64,000 nucleotides of DNA from positions 248,001-312,000 of the forward strand of contig CAWJNF010000004.1 of assembly GCA_963844235.1 (NCBI GenBank), written 5' to 3'. Below, piece after piece: positions 8,257 to 16,686 of the stretch (within the stretch, counting starts at the first letter, position 1; each line of letters opens with the position of its first letter). The DNA is from CAWJNF01 sp963844235 (GTDB lineage Bacteria; Actinomycetota; Thermoleophilia; Gaiellales; Gaiellaceae). The notes below the pieces were generated by a model that searched no databases, was not told the origin of the DNA, and saw only the letters and a list, made by a program, of their open reading frames with translations. Made by a program: the position numbers and the translations under genes.

Positions 8257-8670
8257 GTGAAGCTCTTCTCGCACGACACGAAGGCCGAGGCGCTCTCGCG
8301 CGCGCCGCTCTTCCAGGGACTGTCGAAGAAGGATCTGCTCGCGCTCGCGAAGGCCACCGAGGACATGGAAGTTCCTGCGGGAAGGGTTCTCTGCCACGAG
8401 GGAGCTCTCGGCCACGAGTTCTTCGTCATCGTCGAGGGCGAGGTCGACATCACCAAGAGCGAGAAGCACATCCGCTCGGAAGGGCCCGGCGAGTTCTTCG
8501 GCGAGATCGCCCTCATCGACAACGTGCGCCGCACCGCGACGGTGACGGCGAAGACGCCGCTGCGATTCTTCGTGCTGACGCGTCAGAATTTCTCGGCGCT
8601 CCTGCACCAGCAGCCGCAGATCGAGCGGAAGATCATGGTCGAGCTCGCCAAGCGTGTGCTCGACCAGTAG
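8257..8670 (+). CDS. Cyclic nucleotide-binding domain protein (CRP-like, no DNA-binding domain)
   Basis: A 137-aa protein made of one cNMP-binding beta-barrel. LFQGLSKKDLLALAKATEDM is the N-terminal helix, GEFFGEIALID matches the phosphate-binding cassette (the usual Arg-Thr/Ser after it is RRTATV), and a C-terminal helix ends in KRVLDQ. There is no helix-turn-helix, so it cannot bind DNA alone; it probably senses a nucleotide and acts on a partner. GTG 8257 is chosen because it starts the conserved part (VKLFSHDTKAEALSRAPLF) and has a -10 box just upstream. The frame is open further upstream. It converges with the KDPG aldolase gene. Confidence 0.85.
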   Translation: MKLFSHDTKAEALSRAPLFQGLSKKDLLALAKATEDMEVPAGRVLCHEGALGHEFFVIVEGEVDITKSEKHIRSEGPGEFFGEIALIDNVRRTATVTAKTPLRFFVLTRQNFSALLHQQPQIERKIMVELAKRVLDQ

Positions 8671-8691
8671 CCCGGCGTCGGCGGGCGAGGA

Positions 8692-9354
8692 TCAGGCGAC
8701 GGCGGCGAGCAGCTCGCGCGCCGCGGCTTCGACCTCTCTGAAGTCGCCGTCCGCCGAGGAGGGCTGGCCGAGCTGGGCGGTCGAGACCCCGACCGCCTTG
8801 GCGCCCGCGTCGAGGAACGACCGCGCGCTCGCCGCATCGACGCCCCCGGTGACGAGGATCTCGACGTCCTTGAGCGGGTTGAGCAAAGCGCTCAGGTAGC
8901 CGGCGCCGACAGCGCCGGCCGGGAACAGCTTTACGAACGTCGCACCCTGCTGCCACGCGGTGTCGATCTCGGTCGGCGACAGCGCGCCGGGAACGCACGG
9001 CACGCCGAGCTCGAGCGCTCGCTCGACCACGGCCTCCTGATAGGTCGGCGCGACGAGGAACTGGGCGCCGGCCTCGACGGCCGCATCCACCTGGTCCGGC
9101 TGACGGATCGTGCCCGCGCCCACGGCCGCACGCCCGTCCGCCAGCCAGCGCGCGATGGCGCCGGCGGCGTCCTCCGAGTCGAACGTGAACTCGATCGTGC
9201 GAAAGCCGCCGGCCAGGAGCGCCTCGACCGTCGGGTCGACGACGGATCGCGGCAGCCTGCGCAGGATGGCGACGGCGCGCTCGCGACGCACCGCCTCTGC
9301 GAGCTCCGAGCGGCGCAGGCGCTCGGCGACCCCGGTCGTGTCGGCAACGGCCAT
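8692..9354 (-). CDS. eda: 2-dehydro-3-deoxy-phosphogluconate/4-hydroxy-2-oxoglutarate aldolase
   Basis: A 220-aa class I aldolase of the KDPG/KHG family. It cleaves 2-keto-3-deoxy-6-phosphogluconate to pyruvate and glyceraldehyde-3-phosphate (Entner-Doudoroff pathway), or related keto acids. The Schiff-base lysine is Lys142 in FVKLFPA; GAGTI and VTGGV are the other conserved active-site strands. The gene is divergent from the ROK kinase (74 bp apart), which pairs a kinase with an aldolase as expected for a 2-keto-3-deoxy sugar acid route. A -10 box TACGAT lies 7 nt before the ATG on the minus strand. Confidence 0.92.
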   Translation of the reverse strand: MAVADTTGVAERLRRSELAEAVRRERAVAILRRLPRSVVDPTVEALLAGGFRTIEFTFDSEDAAGAIARWLADGRAAVGAGTIRQPDQVDAAVEAGAQFLVAPTYQEAVVERALELGVPCVPGALSPTEIDTAWQQGATFVKLFPAGAVGAGYLSALLNPLKDVEILVTGGVDAASARSFLDAGAKAVGVSTAQLGQPSSADGDFREVEAAARELLAAVA

Positions 9355-9361
9355 CGCTCAC

Positions 9362-9367
9362 ATCGTA
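9362..9367 (-). promoter_or_regulatory. -10 box for eda
   Basis: Minus-strand hexamer TACGAT, 7 nt upstream of ATG 9354; transcript would be leaderless or nearly so. Confidence 0.55.
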
Positions 9368-9428
9368 GGCGGTCCGTGACCGGCGGCGAGTTGACGCCGT
9401 CTGCTCGGGAAGCTATGAGGAGCAGATC

Positions 9429-10319
9429 GTGCGCACGCTAGGGGTCGACATCGGCGGGACGAGCGTCAAGTGGGTCGTGCTCGAGCACGAGTCGACGCCG
9501 CGGGTCGTGTCCGAGGGGCAGGTGGCGACCGAGCCCGAGCTGGGGCCCGGCGTCGTGCTCGACCGGATCGCCGCGCTGGCGCGCGAGCTCGGCTCGGCGG
9601 AGGGCGGGCTGCAGCGTGTGGGACTCGGCATGCCCGGGCCGCTCGACCTCGAGCGCGGCCGCACGGTGTTCCTCGGCAACTTCCCCGGCTGGGAGGACTA
9701 CGCGGTCGTGGAGCCGCTCGAGCAAGACCTGGGCCTCCCCGTCGCGCTCATCAACGACGCCCGCGCGTTCACGCTCGCCGAGCTCGAGCTCGGGGCCGGC
9801 CGGGGCTGCTCGACGCTGGTCGCGTTCACGCTCGGCACCGGCATCGGCGGGGGCGTCGTCGTCGACGGCCGGCTCCTGCTGCACCTGAACGGCACGGTCG
9901 GAGAGCTCGGCCACCAGACGCTCGAGCCGGACGGGCCGCCCTGTGGCTGTGGCAACAACGGCTGCCTCGAGGCGTTCTCGGCAGGCCCGGCGATCGCCAG
10001 AGCAGCCGGGATGGCTACGCCCGAGCTCGTCGTCGAGGCGGCGCGTGCCGGAGACCGCCGGGCCGCCGACGTGCTGGCGCGTGCGGGCGAGTACCTCGGT
10101 ATCGGGATGGCGAACGTCGCCGTCATCGTCGGGCCCGAGCGGATCGTCGTCGGCGGCGGGGTGGCGGCAGCCGGTGAGCTGATCCTCGAGCCGGCCCGGC
10201 GTGAGCTCGCGCGGCGGCTCACGGTGATCCCGTCCGACCTGATCCCGATCGTGCCGGCCGAGCTCGGCCTCCGTGCCGGAGCGATCGGCGCCGCCCTCTG
10301 GGCGACGCGCTCGAACTAG
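9429..10319 (+). CDS. ROK family sugar kinase
   Basis: A 296-aa ASKHA-fold protein. The N-terminal phosphate-binding loop is VDIGGTSVKW, the catalytic Asp is in LINDARAF, the second ATP loop is FTLGTGIGGG, and the ROK zinc-site motif is present as CGCGNNGCLEAF. No N-terminal DNA-binding domain is present, so it is a kinase (glucokinase, fructokinase, or a keto-deoxy-sugar kinase) rather than a NagC-type repressor. The GTG start is preceded by GAGGAG. Position between eda and the DapA-type lyase suggests phosphorylation of a sugar or sugar-acid intermediate. Confidence 0.9.
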   Translation: MRTLGVDIGGTSVKWVVLEHESTPRVVSEGQVATEPELGPGVVLDRIAALARELGSAEGGLQRVGLGMPGPLDLERGRTVFLGNFPGWEDYAVVEPLEQDLGLPVALINDARAFTLAELELGAGRGCSTLVAFTLGTGIGGGVVVDGRLLLHLNGTVGELGHQTLEPDGPPCGCGNNGCLEAFSAGPAIARAAGMATPELVVEAARAGDRRAADVLARAGEYLGIGMANVAVIVGPERIVVGGGVAAAGELILEPARRELARRLTVIPSDLIPIVPAELGLRAGAIGAALWATRSN

Positions 10320-10356
10320 AATCGTCCTGAGAACCTGACGGAAAGGGGAAGCGCGT

Positions 10357-11271
10357 ATGCCCACACCCGAGCGCCTGCACGGCGTCGTTCCTGCCATCCC
10401 GACCCCGTTCACGGCCGACGGGCGCGAGGTCGACGAGGCGGCGCTGCGCCGCATCGTCCGGCACGTCGTCGACGGAGGCGTCCACGGGATCATGACGACC
10501 GGCGGGACGGGGGAGTTCCCGCACCTGTCGCGCGAGGAGCGCCGCCGCGTCACCGAGATCGCGGCCTCGGAGGCCGGCGGAGCGGCCCCGATATACGCCG
10601 GCACCGCGGCGTGCGCCACCTGGGAAGCGATCGCGCTGATGGAGGACGCCGCGGCGGCAGGCGCGGACGCCGCCATCCTGACCCCTCCGTTCTACTTCCG
10701 GATCCCCGACGACATGCTCTACCGCCACTTCGAGGACGTGGCCGAAGCCGGCGTCATACCGGTCGTCGTGTACAACAACCCGCTCTACACCGGCAACAAC
10801 CTGAGCCCGCAGCTGATCGCGTCGCTGATGGAGCTGCCGAACGTCATCGGGCTCAAGCAGTCGAACGACGACCTCGGACAGCTCGTCGAGGCGCTGCGGC
10901 TGTCGGCCGACAGCGGCCGCTCGCTCTGCACCGGCATCGACAGCCAGTTCTACGCGGCGCTCTGCGTGGGCGCGCGCGGGATCTACTCGACGGCGGCGGC
11001 CATCGTCCCGTCCCAGATGGTGCGCCTGTACGACCTCGCTCGGGCGGGAGATCACGCCGGTGCGCGTGCCCAGCACGAGCTCCTGCAGCCGCTCAACCGC
11101 TTCCTCGAGTACGACCCCGGCTACGTCTCGCCGACGAAGGAGGCGCTCGAGCTGATGGGCATCGGCTGCGGGCCGGTGCGCCGTCCGTTGCCGGACTTCC
11201 CCGACGAGGAACGTCCCGCGCTCCGGGAGGCGCTGGCCGCACTCGGTGCGCTCGAGCAGGTGCCCGCGTGA
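10357..11271 (+). CDS. DapA/NAL family pyruvate-dependent lyase (dihydrodipicolinate synthase-like)
   Basis: A 304-aa TIM-barrel lyase. The Schiff-base Lys is Lys167 (GLKQSND), the proton-relay Tyr is Tyr139 (VVYNNP), and TTGGTGEF corresponds to the carboxylate-binding TTG(T/G)GE motif. In a sugar-acid locus this family usually supplies 2-keto-3-deoxy-sugar-acid aldolase or 5-keto-4-deoxyglucarate dehydratase activity rather than lysine synthesis; that assignment is inference from context. The ATG has an upstream GGAAAGGGG. It overlaps the next gene by 4 bp (GTGA). Confidence 0.85.
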   Translation: MPTPERLHGVVPAIPTPFTADGREVDEAALRRIVRHVVDGGVHGIMTTGGTGEFPHLSREERRRVTEIAASEAGGAAPIYAGTAACATWEAIALMEDAAAAGADAAILTPPFYFRIPDDMLYRHFEDVAEAGVIPVVVYNNPLYTGNNLSPQLIASLMELPNVIGLKQSNDDLGQLVEALRLSADSGRSLCTGIDSQFYAALCVGARGIYSTAAAIVPSQMVRLYDLARAGDHAGARAQHELLQPLNRFLEYDPGYVSPTKEALELMGIGCGPVRRPLPDFPDEERPALREALAALGALEQVPA

Positions 11272-12182
11272 GGCTCGTCACCTACACGGCGAACGGCGGC
11301 GCCGCAAAGGTCGGCGTCATGGACGACGATCGCGTCGTCGACGCGGGCTTCGACGGCGACATGGTGGAGTTCGTGGCCGGCGGCGACGCGTCGCTGGCGA
11401 CCGCGGAGGAGGCGCTCGCCGACGGCAAGGCGTCGCATCCGCTGGCGGAGGTCAAGCTGCTGGCGCCGCTCGTGCCGCCGACGATCCTCAACTCCGGCCA
11501 GAACTACTGGGACCACCGGGACGAGAAGCCGGAGGTCGACCAGAAGGAGCCGGAGTTCTTCCTCAAGGCACCGCTCGCCGTCATCGGCCCGGACGAGCCC
11601 GTGATCCTCGACCCGATCGTGACGAAGAAGCTCGACTACGAGGTCGAGCTCGCAGTCGTGATCGGCAAAGCGGGCCGCCACATCCCGGTCGAGAAGGCGC
11701 TCGACCACGTGTTCGGCTACACGGTCGCAAACGACATCACGGCGCGCGACCGCCAGGCCGTGCCGCATCCCCAGGGCGGCTTCGAGTACGCCCTCGGCCC
11801 CGGCAAGAACTTCGACACGTCGGCGCCGCTCGGCCCCTGGATCGTGACGCGCGACGAGATCGCCGACCCCCAGGCGCTCGAGCTGCGGACGTACGTCAAC
11901 GAGGAGATCCGCCAGAGCAACTCGACCGCGAAAATGATCTGGTCCGTCGCCGAGATCGTCGCCTTCTTCTCGCACTTCTACACGCTGCCGCCCGGGCTCG
12001 TCATCGAGACGGGCACGCCCGGCGGCACGGCGTGGGCGACCGATCCCGAGATCGGCGGCAAGCCGTACGACCGCGACGACGTCCGCCGCGGCGGCTACCT
12101 GCAACCCGGAGACGTCGTCCGGGTCGAGATCGACGGCATCGGGACGCTCTCGAACCCGATTGTCGCCGGCACAACCGGCTGA
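11268..12182 (+). CDS. Fumarylacetoacetate hydrolase family protein
   Basis: A 304-aa FAH-superfamily hydrolase/lyase. GTG 11268 overlaps the preceding stop. The N-terminal cap (about residues 1-65) is followed by the catalytic barrel, with metal-ligand glutamates in DYEVELAVVIG and Asp in VANDITARDRQ; the oxyanion/substrate loop is ETGTPGG. Known members hydrolyse C-C bonds in 2,4-diketo acids, including 2,4-diketo-3-deoxy-L-fuconate, or decarboxylate and isomerise catechol products. With a dehydratase, SDRs and aldolases nearby, a diketo sugar-acid hydrolase is plausible. Confidence 0.87.
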   Translation: MRLVTYTANGGAAKVGVMDDDRVVDAGFDGDMVEFVAGGDASLATAEEALADGKASHPLAEVKLLAPLVPPTILNSGQNYWDHRDEKPEVDQKEPEFFLKAPLAVIGPDEPVILDPIVTKKLDYEVELAVVIGKAGRHIPVEKALDHVFGYTVANDITARDRQAVPHPQGGFEYALGPGKNFDTSAPLGPWIVTRDEIADPQALELRTYVNEEIRQSNSTAKMIWSVAEIVAFFSHFYTLPPGLVIETGTPGGTAWATDPEIGGKPYDRDDVRRGGYLQPGDVVRVEIDGIGTLSNPIVAGTTG

Positions 12183-12194
12183 AAGGAGGAGCAC

Positions 12195-13586
12195 ATGACG
12201 CTACTCGTTCCCGACGCTCCCACCCTGTACCTGAACGCGAGGCTGATCGACGGCAACGGCGGCAAGCCCGTCACGAAGGCCGCCGTGCTCGTCGAGGGCA
12301 ACAAGATCACGAAGGTCGGCAAGACGCCCGACTTCGGCGAGAGCCCGAACGGCAACATGCGCGTGCTCGACCTGGAGGGCAAGACGCTCATGCCCGGTCT
12401 CGTCGAGGGGCACTTCCACATCTCGTTCTGGGGCGTGCGCGAGCTGCCCGACCTCGACCTGAAGCTCCCGGCGGAGCGTACGACCGTGTACGCGGTCAAG
12501 AACGCCGAGCTCGCGCTGCGTTGCGGCTATACGGCCGTCGCGAGCGCCGGGGCGCTGCACCGGATCGACGTGGCAATCCGCGACCTCGTCAACGAGGGCG
12601 TGATCCCGGGGCCACGCATGGCTGCCTCCGGCCGGGACATCTGCGCCACCTCGGGCATGCTCGACTGGAACCCCTCCTTCTGGAACCTCGGCATGGACGG
12701 GCTCGCGATCTTCGCCGACGGCGTCGAGGAGGTGCGCAAGGCCGTCCGGATCAACATCAAGGAAGGGTGCGACGTCATCAAGCTGTACGTGACGGGCGAG
12801 GGTCTGCTGCGCCCGGGCGTGCCACCCGAGGAGACGATGTACTCCTACGAGGAGATCGCGGTCGCGGTCGACGAGGCGCACAAGCGCAACCGCCAGATCG
12901 CCGCGCACGTGCGCGGGAACGACGGCGTCAAGCTGTGCGTGAAGGCCGGCGTCGACGTGATCGAGCACGCCACCTACGCGGACGACGAGGCGGTCGAGAT
13001 GATCGCCGAGCGCAAGGACTCGCTCTTCGTCGTGCCCGGCCTCGGCTACCACTGGGGCATCCTCGAGAAGGGCGTCGCCTGCGGCATCCCGCCCGACGTC
13101 ATGGCGGCGACCGAGTACCAGGAGGAGTGGGAGGTCGGCTGCGAAGCGATGAAGAAGCTGAAAGACGCCGGCGTCCGCGTCATCCCGGGCGGCGACTACG
13201 GCTTCGTCTGGTGTCCCCACGGCGAGTACGCCAAGGACATCGAGCTGTTCGTCACCGACATGGGCTTCTCGCCGATGGAGGCGATCGTCGCGGCGACGAA
13301 GCACGGCTCCGAGCTGCTGCGCATGGAGCACCTCTGCGGCACGATCGAAGAGGGCAAGTGCGCGGACATCATCGTCGTCGACGGCGACCCGCTCGACGAC
13401 ATCGCGATCCTGCAGGATCGCTCGAAGCTCTCCATGGTCATGAAAGACGGCAAGGTGATGGTGAACAGCCTCGGCCTGCCGCAGGAGCTGACCCACATCC
13501 CGGACTTCATGATGGACATCGAGCACATCCAGAACGCGAAGGCCGCCGCACCGACCATGCCGACGGCGGCGGAGGTTCAGCACTGA
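12195..13586 (+). CDS. Metal-dependent amidohydrolase family protein
   Basis: A 463-aa amidohydrolase of the imidazolonepropionase/Xaa-Pro dipeptidase-like group, starting at ATG 12195 after GAAAGGAGG. The binuclear metal site is complete: His73 and His75 (EGHFH), Lys196 as the likely carboxylated lysine (DVIKLYV), His238 (AAHVRG), His258 (VIEHAT) and Asp334 (GGDYGF). A small beta-sandwich is formed by the N-terminal ~65 residues and the C-terminal GKCADIIVVDGDPL region. It should hydrolyse a cyclic amide, lactone or peptide-like bond; the substrate is unknown. Confidence 0.88.
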   Translation: MTLLVPDAPTLYLNARLIDGNGGKPVTKAAVLVEGNKITKVGKTPDFGESPNGNMRVLDLEGKTLMPGLVEGHFHISFWGVRELPDLDLKLPAERTTVYAVKNAELALRCGYTAVASAGALHRIDVAIRDLVNEGVIPGPRMAASGRDICATSGMLDWNPSFWNLGMDGLAIFADGVEEVRKAVRINIKEGCDVIKLYVTGEGLLRPGVPPEETMYSYEEIAVAVDEAHKRNRQIAAHVRGNDGVKLCVKAGVDVIEHATYADDEAVEMIAERKDSLFVVPGLGYHWGILEKGVACGIPPDVMAATEYQEEWEVGCEAMKKLKDAGVRVIPGGDYGFVWCPHGEYAKDIELFVTDMGFSPMEAIVAATKHGSELLRMEHLCGTIEEGKCADIIVVDGDPLDDIAILQDRSKLSMVMKDGKVMVNSLGLPQELTHIPDFMMDIEHIQNAKAAAPTMPTAAEVQH

Positions 13587-13604
13587 CTTCGTCAGTGCTG
13601 AACC
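13574..13604 (+). terminator. Perfect 14-bp hairpin over the amidohydrolase stop codon
   Basis: GGTTCAGCACTGAC, loop TTC, then the exact reverse complement. The TGA stop (13584-13586) sits inside the left arm. There is no T-run after it, so it may stop transcription in a factor-dependent way or protect the mRNA 3' end. Confidence 0.5.
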
Positions 13605-13647
13605 TGAACGGAAGGGGTCGTGCGCCAGCGCGGCGCCTTCCGCGGCT

Positions 13648-13816
13648 GTAGGGGCCGGATATATCCGGCCCGTCGAACCAACCGCTGGAGACGCGCGACG
13701 CCTTCCGCGGTATGTAGGGGCCGGATCTCATCCGGCCCGTCCCGCCGCAACGCACAGACCCGCGGCCGGATCGCGTCCTCCCGGTTAGGTTGTACGGGGC
13801 GGATCCCATCCGGCTC
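13648..13816. repeat. Three GTAGGGGCCGG palindromes
   Basis: Copies lie at 13648-13672 (centre ATA, GGCCGGATATATCCGGCC), 13714-13739 (centre CTC) and 13792-13816 (degenerate, GTACGGGGCGGAT). Both intact copies are preceded by a similar short sequence (GCCTTCCGCGG), so the repeated unit may be longer than the palindrome. They fill the gap between the amidohydrolase and the alpha/beta hydrolase. Confidence 0.8.
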
Positions 13817-13841
13817 CGTTGACCGCTAGGAGGAGGGAGCG

Positions 13842-14627
13842 ATGGCAGAGATCGTCGTGAACGGCGTGCGGACCTGGTACGAGGAGGTGGGCACGGGTGA
13901 GCCGGTCGTGCTCGTGCACGGTCTTGGCGGCACCGGGCAGGACATCTGGAAGAAGGTCCTGGCGGAGCTCGCCGAGTCTTTCCGGGTCGTCGCCTACGAC
14001 GTGCGCGGCTCCGGCCGGAGCGACGCGCCACCGGGCCCGTACACGGTCGGGGGCCTCGCGGACGATCTCCAGGCGCTGCTGGTCGCGCTCGGGTACGAAC
14101 GGGTCGCGATCGTCGGCCATTCGATGGGCGGCGGCATCGCGCTCGAGCTGGCGGGTCGTGACCCGGCGCGCGTCCGGGCCGTCGTCGGCGTCGGCGCGGT
14201 GGCGGAGCTGCCCGAGCAGGGCAGAGCGGGCATGGCCGCCCGCGCAGAGACGGTCGAGGCCGAGGGAATGGTCGCCGTTGCCGAGACTGTCGCCACGAAC
14301 GGCCTCGCACCGTCGTTCCGCGCGACCTATCCCGAGGACTACCAGGAGTTCGTCTCGCTGATTGCGTCCAACCGTCCGGAGGGCTACGCGGCGCAGTGCC
14401 GTGCGCTCGTACAGATGGCCGTCGACCTCGAGCGGGTAGCCACGCCCGTGCTGCTCGTCTCCGGTGAGCTCGACCAGGCCTCGCCGCCGGCGATGAACGA
14501 GGCGAACGCGGCCAGCCTCCAGAACGCCCGTTTCGTCGAGGTTCCCGATGCGGCCCACATCCTCCCGTGGGAGAAGCCTCGCGAGCTGCTCGACGCGGCC
14601 GTGCCGTTCCTTCATGGCTCGTCCTAA
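13842..14627 (+). CDS. Alpha/beta fold hydrolase
   Basis: A 261-aa alpha/beta hydrolase beginning at ATG 13842 after AGGAGGGAG. The oxyanion HG motif is VHGLGG; the triad is Ser94 in GHSMGG, Asp211 in GELDQAS and His239 in AAHILPW. It resembles 3-oxoadipate enol-lactonase and related lactone or ester hydrolases, which would suit opening a sugar lactone, but the sequence alone does not decide. It overlaps the following aldolase gene by 14 bp. Confidence 0.88.
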   Translation: MAEIVVNGVRTWYEEVGTGEPVVLVHGLGGTGQDIWKKVLAELAESFRVVAYDVRGSGRSDAPPGPYTVGGLADDLQALLVALGYERVAIVGHSMGGGIALELAGRDPARVRAVVGVGAVAELPEQGRAGMAARAETVEAEGMVAVAETVATNGLAPSFRATYPEDYQEFVSLIASNRPEGYAAQCRALVQMAVDLERVATPVLLVSGELDQASPPAMNEANAASLQNARFVEVPDAAHILPWEKPRELLDAAVPFLHGSS

Positions 14628-15417
14628 CCCACTCGCTTCGGCCGGACGTGACCGGGGCGTCTACGGAGCCTGGTGCACGCTCGGTAGCCCGTTGAGCGTC
14701 GAAGTCCTCGGCCGGCTCGGCTTCACGTACGTCTGCGTCGACCTCCAGCACGGTCTCGACGGCCTCGAGTCGGCGGCGCAGTCGATCCAGGCGATCTCGA
14801 CCACAGGCGCGCTACCGTTCGTGCGCGTTCCGGCGAACGAGCCGTGGCTCATCGGCCGCGTGCTCGACCTCGGCGCGCGTGGGGTGGTCGTCCCGCTCGT
14901 CTCGACGGCGGCCGAGGCGGCCCGGGCTGCCACCGCGTGCCGATATCCGCCGGAAGGCGTCCGCAGCTGGGGAGCCGTGCGGACCTCCGGCAGCCTCGGC
15001 GCGACGGCGGTGGAGCGGAATCTCGGCGTCCTGTGCATCGTCATGGTGGAGACCGTCTCGGCCGTCGAGAACCTCGAGGCGATCTGTGGGACAGCCGGTG
15101 TCGACGCCGTGTACGTGGGCCCCAGCGACCTCGGGCTCAGCCACGGTCTGCCGCCGGGATCCGAGCTCGACCGGGTGATCGCCGGTATCGCCGAGACGTG
15201 TGCCCGGCACGAGGTTCCCGCGGGCCTGCACACGAGGTCCGGAGCCGCCGCGAGGGCGGCGATCGGCACGGGCTTCGCCTTCGCGACGATCGCGTCCGAC
15301 CGAGACCTGCTCGCTCGCTCGGCGCGCGCCGAGCTCGCCGAGGCGCTCGGCGGCGAGCCGGACGGCCGGAAAGTGGAGGAGGCCGATCTGCTCCGCGCCG
15401 CCGCGTACACCAGCTAA
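14614..15417 (+). CDS. HpcH/HpaI aldolase/citrate lyase family protein
   Basis: A 267-aa class II, metal-dependent aldolase. It begins at ATG 14614 within the end of the hydrolase gene. Conserved pieces are CVDLQHGLDG, the substrate-binding Arg in FVRVPAN, the metal ligands Glu in MVETVSAVEN and Asp in VGPSDLGLS. Members cleave 2-keto-3-deoxy-sugar acids (such as 2-keto-3-deoxy-L-rhamnonate) or 4-hydroxy-2-keto acids to pyruvate plus an aldehyde. Fits the sugar-acid theme and adds a third aldolase type to the region. Confidence 0.88.
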   Translation: MARPNPLASAGRDRGVYGAWCTLGSPLSVEVLGRLGFTYVCVDLQHGLDGLESAAQSIQAISTTGALPFVRVPANEPWLIGRVLDLGARGVVVPLVSTAAEAARAATACRYPPEGVRSWGAVRTSGSLGATAVERNLGVLCIVMVETVSAVENLEAICGTAGVDAVYVGPSDLGLSHGLPPGSELDRVIAGIAETCARHEVPAGLHTRSGAAARAAIGTGFAFATIASDRDLLARSARAELAEALGGEPDGRKVEEADLLRAAAYTS

Positions 15418-16448
15418 TGCCCGCCGTCGCGGCAGACGAGCTCGAGGAGCTCGTCCAGCGGGTCTTCGTCGCGGCCGGTAGCCCCGTCGAGGCGGCACGG
15501 ACGGTCTCGACGTCGCTCGTCCTGGCGAATCTGAAGGGCGTCGACTCGCACGGGATCGTCCGCGTAGCCGAGTACGTCCCGCTGATCGACCGCGGTCGAA
15601 TCGTCCCGGACGCGGTTCCGCTCTGCGAACGGGACGGAGCTACGGTGCGTGTAGACGGCCGCTGGTGCTTCGGACAGGTCGCCGCCCGCCGGGCTTCTGA
15701 GAGCGCCGCCGCCGCGGCCCACGAGACGGGCGTGGCGGTCGCGACCGTGCGTCACGTCCACCACGTTGGCCGTCTGGGCGAGTACGTCGAGGTCGTCGCC
15801 GCCGCGGGCGGCATCGGGCTCGCCTTCTGCAACAGCGGCCCGCCTGGAGGGCGAGTCGTTCCCCACGGCGGCCGCCGTGCCGCGCTGGCGACGAACCCGC
15901 TCGCCTATGCGGTACCGGCCGGCTCGCGGCCGCCGATCGTGGCCGACTTCTCGACTTCGGCAGCGGCGGAGGGCCGCGTGCGACTGGCGCGACAGAACCG
16001 GCTCGAGGTGCCTGACGGATGGCTCGTCGACGCGGACGGGCGCCCCACGCGTGACCCCGAGGCGCTCTACCAGGGAGGCACCCTGCTCCCCGCCGGCGGA
16101 CATCGAGGCTACGCGCTCGCCCTCCTCGTGGAGATCCTCGGCGGCGTGCTCGCCGGCGCAGGCACCTCGTCCACCGGCGACGCACCCGGCAACGGACTCC
16201 TCCTCGTGGCCCTCGACCCGGCGCGCTGGGGTGGCGCCGAAGCTTTCTTCGCGGGCGTCGACGCCGTGGCCGACGCGGTCACCGCGGTCGACCCGGCGCC
16301 CGAGTTCGATCGCGTCCGGCTTCCGGGCGAGCCCGAGGCCGAGACCGAGTCCCGTCGCCGAGCGGAGGGAATTCCGGTACCCGAGGCGACGTGGGAGGAA
16401 CTGCTCGCCGTCGCAACTCGCCTCGGCGTCCGGCTGGTTGACATCTGA
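15417..16448 (+). CDS. Ldh family oxidoreductase (malate/L-lactate/ureidoglycolate dehydrogenase type)
   Basis: A 343-aa NAD(P)-dependent dehydrogenase of the LDH2/MDH2 fold, unrelated to classical lactate dehydrogenase. GVDSHGIVR near residue 45 is the signature, followed by VRHVHHVGRLG (catalytic His region) and TNPLAYAVPAG (nucleotide-binding area); HRGYALALLVEIL is the conserved C-terminal helix. The ATG shares its A with the upstream TAA stop. Members reduce 2-keto acids, or oxidise 2-hydroxy acids such as 2,3-diketogulonate or ureidoglycolate. The 240 bp that follow hold no gene. Confidence 0.87.
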   Translation: MPAVAADELEELVQRVFVAAGSPVEAARTVSTSLVLANLKGVDSHGIVRVAEYVPLIDRGRIVPDAVPLCERDGATVRVDGRWCFGQVAARRASESAAAAAHETGVAVATVRHVHHVGRLGEYVEVVAAAGGIGLAFCNSGPPGGRVVPHGGRRAALATNPLAYAVPAGSRPPIVADFSTSAAAEGRVRLARQNRLEVPDGWLVDADGRPTRDPEALYQGGTLLPAGGHRGYALALLVEILGGVLAGAGTSSTGDAPGNGLLLVALDPARWGGAEAFFAGVDAVADAVTAVDPAPEFDRVRLPGEPEAETESRRRAEGIPVPEATWEELLAVATRLGVRLVDI

Positions 16449-16686
16449 TCCACAATCGGACACCCTCCCCCGGATCCAGTCGCAAGGGCGCCGGAGCGGT
16501 GTGGAGAGTGAGGGGATCAGGCTGGTAGAGGACGCGCCTGCACAGACGTGAGAGCCGCCGGGCAGGCAGAGCGACGTGCGGTGTGGCGTCCGCTATCAAG
16601 CGTGCCCGGGGATCGTCTCATGCTCTGAAACCACGGCGTGATCGAGGAAAAACGACCTGAGCGAGGGAAAAGGAGAGGAGAGCTTG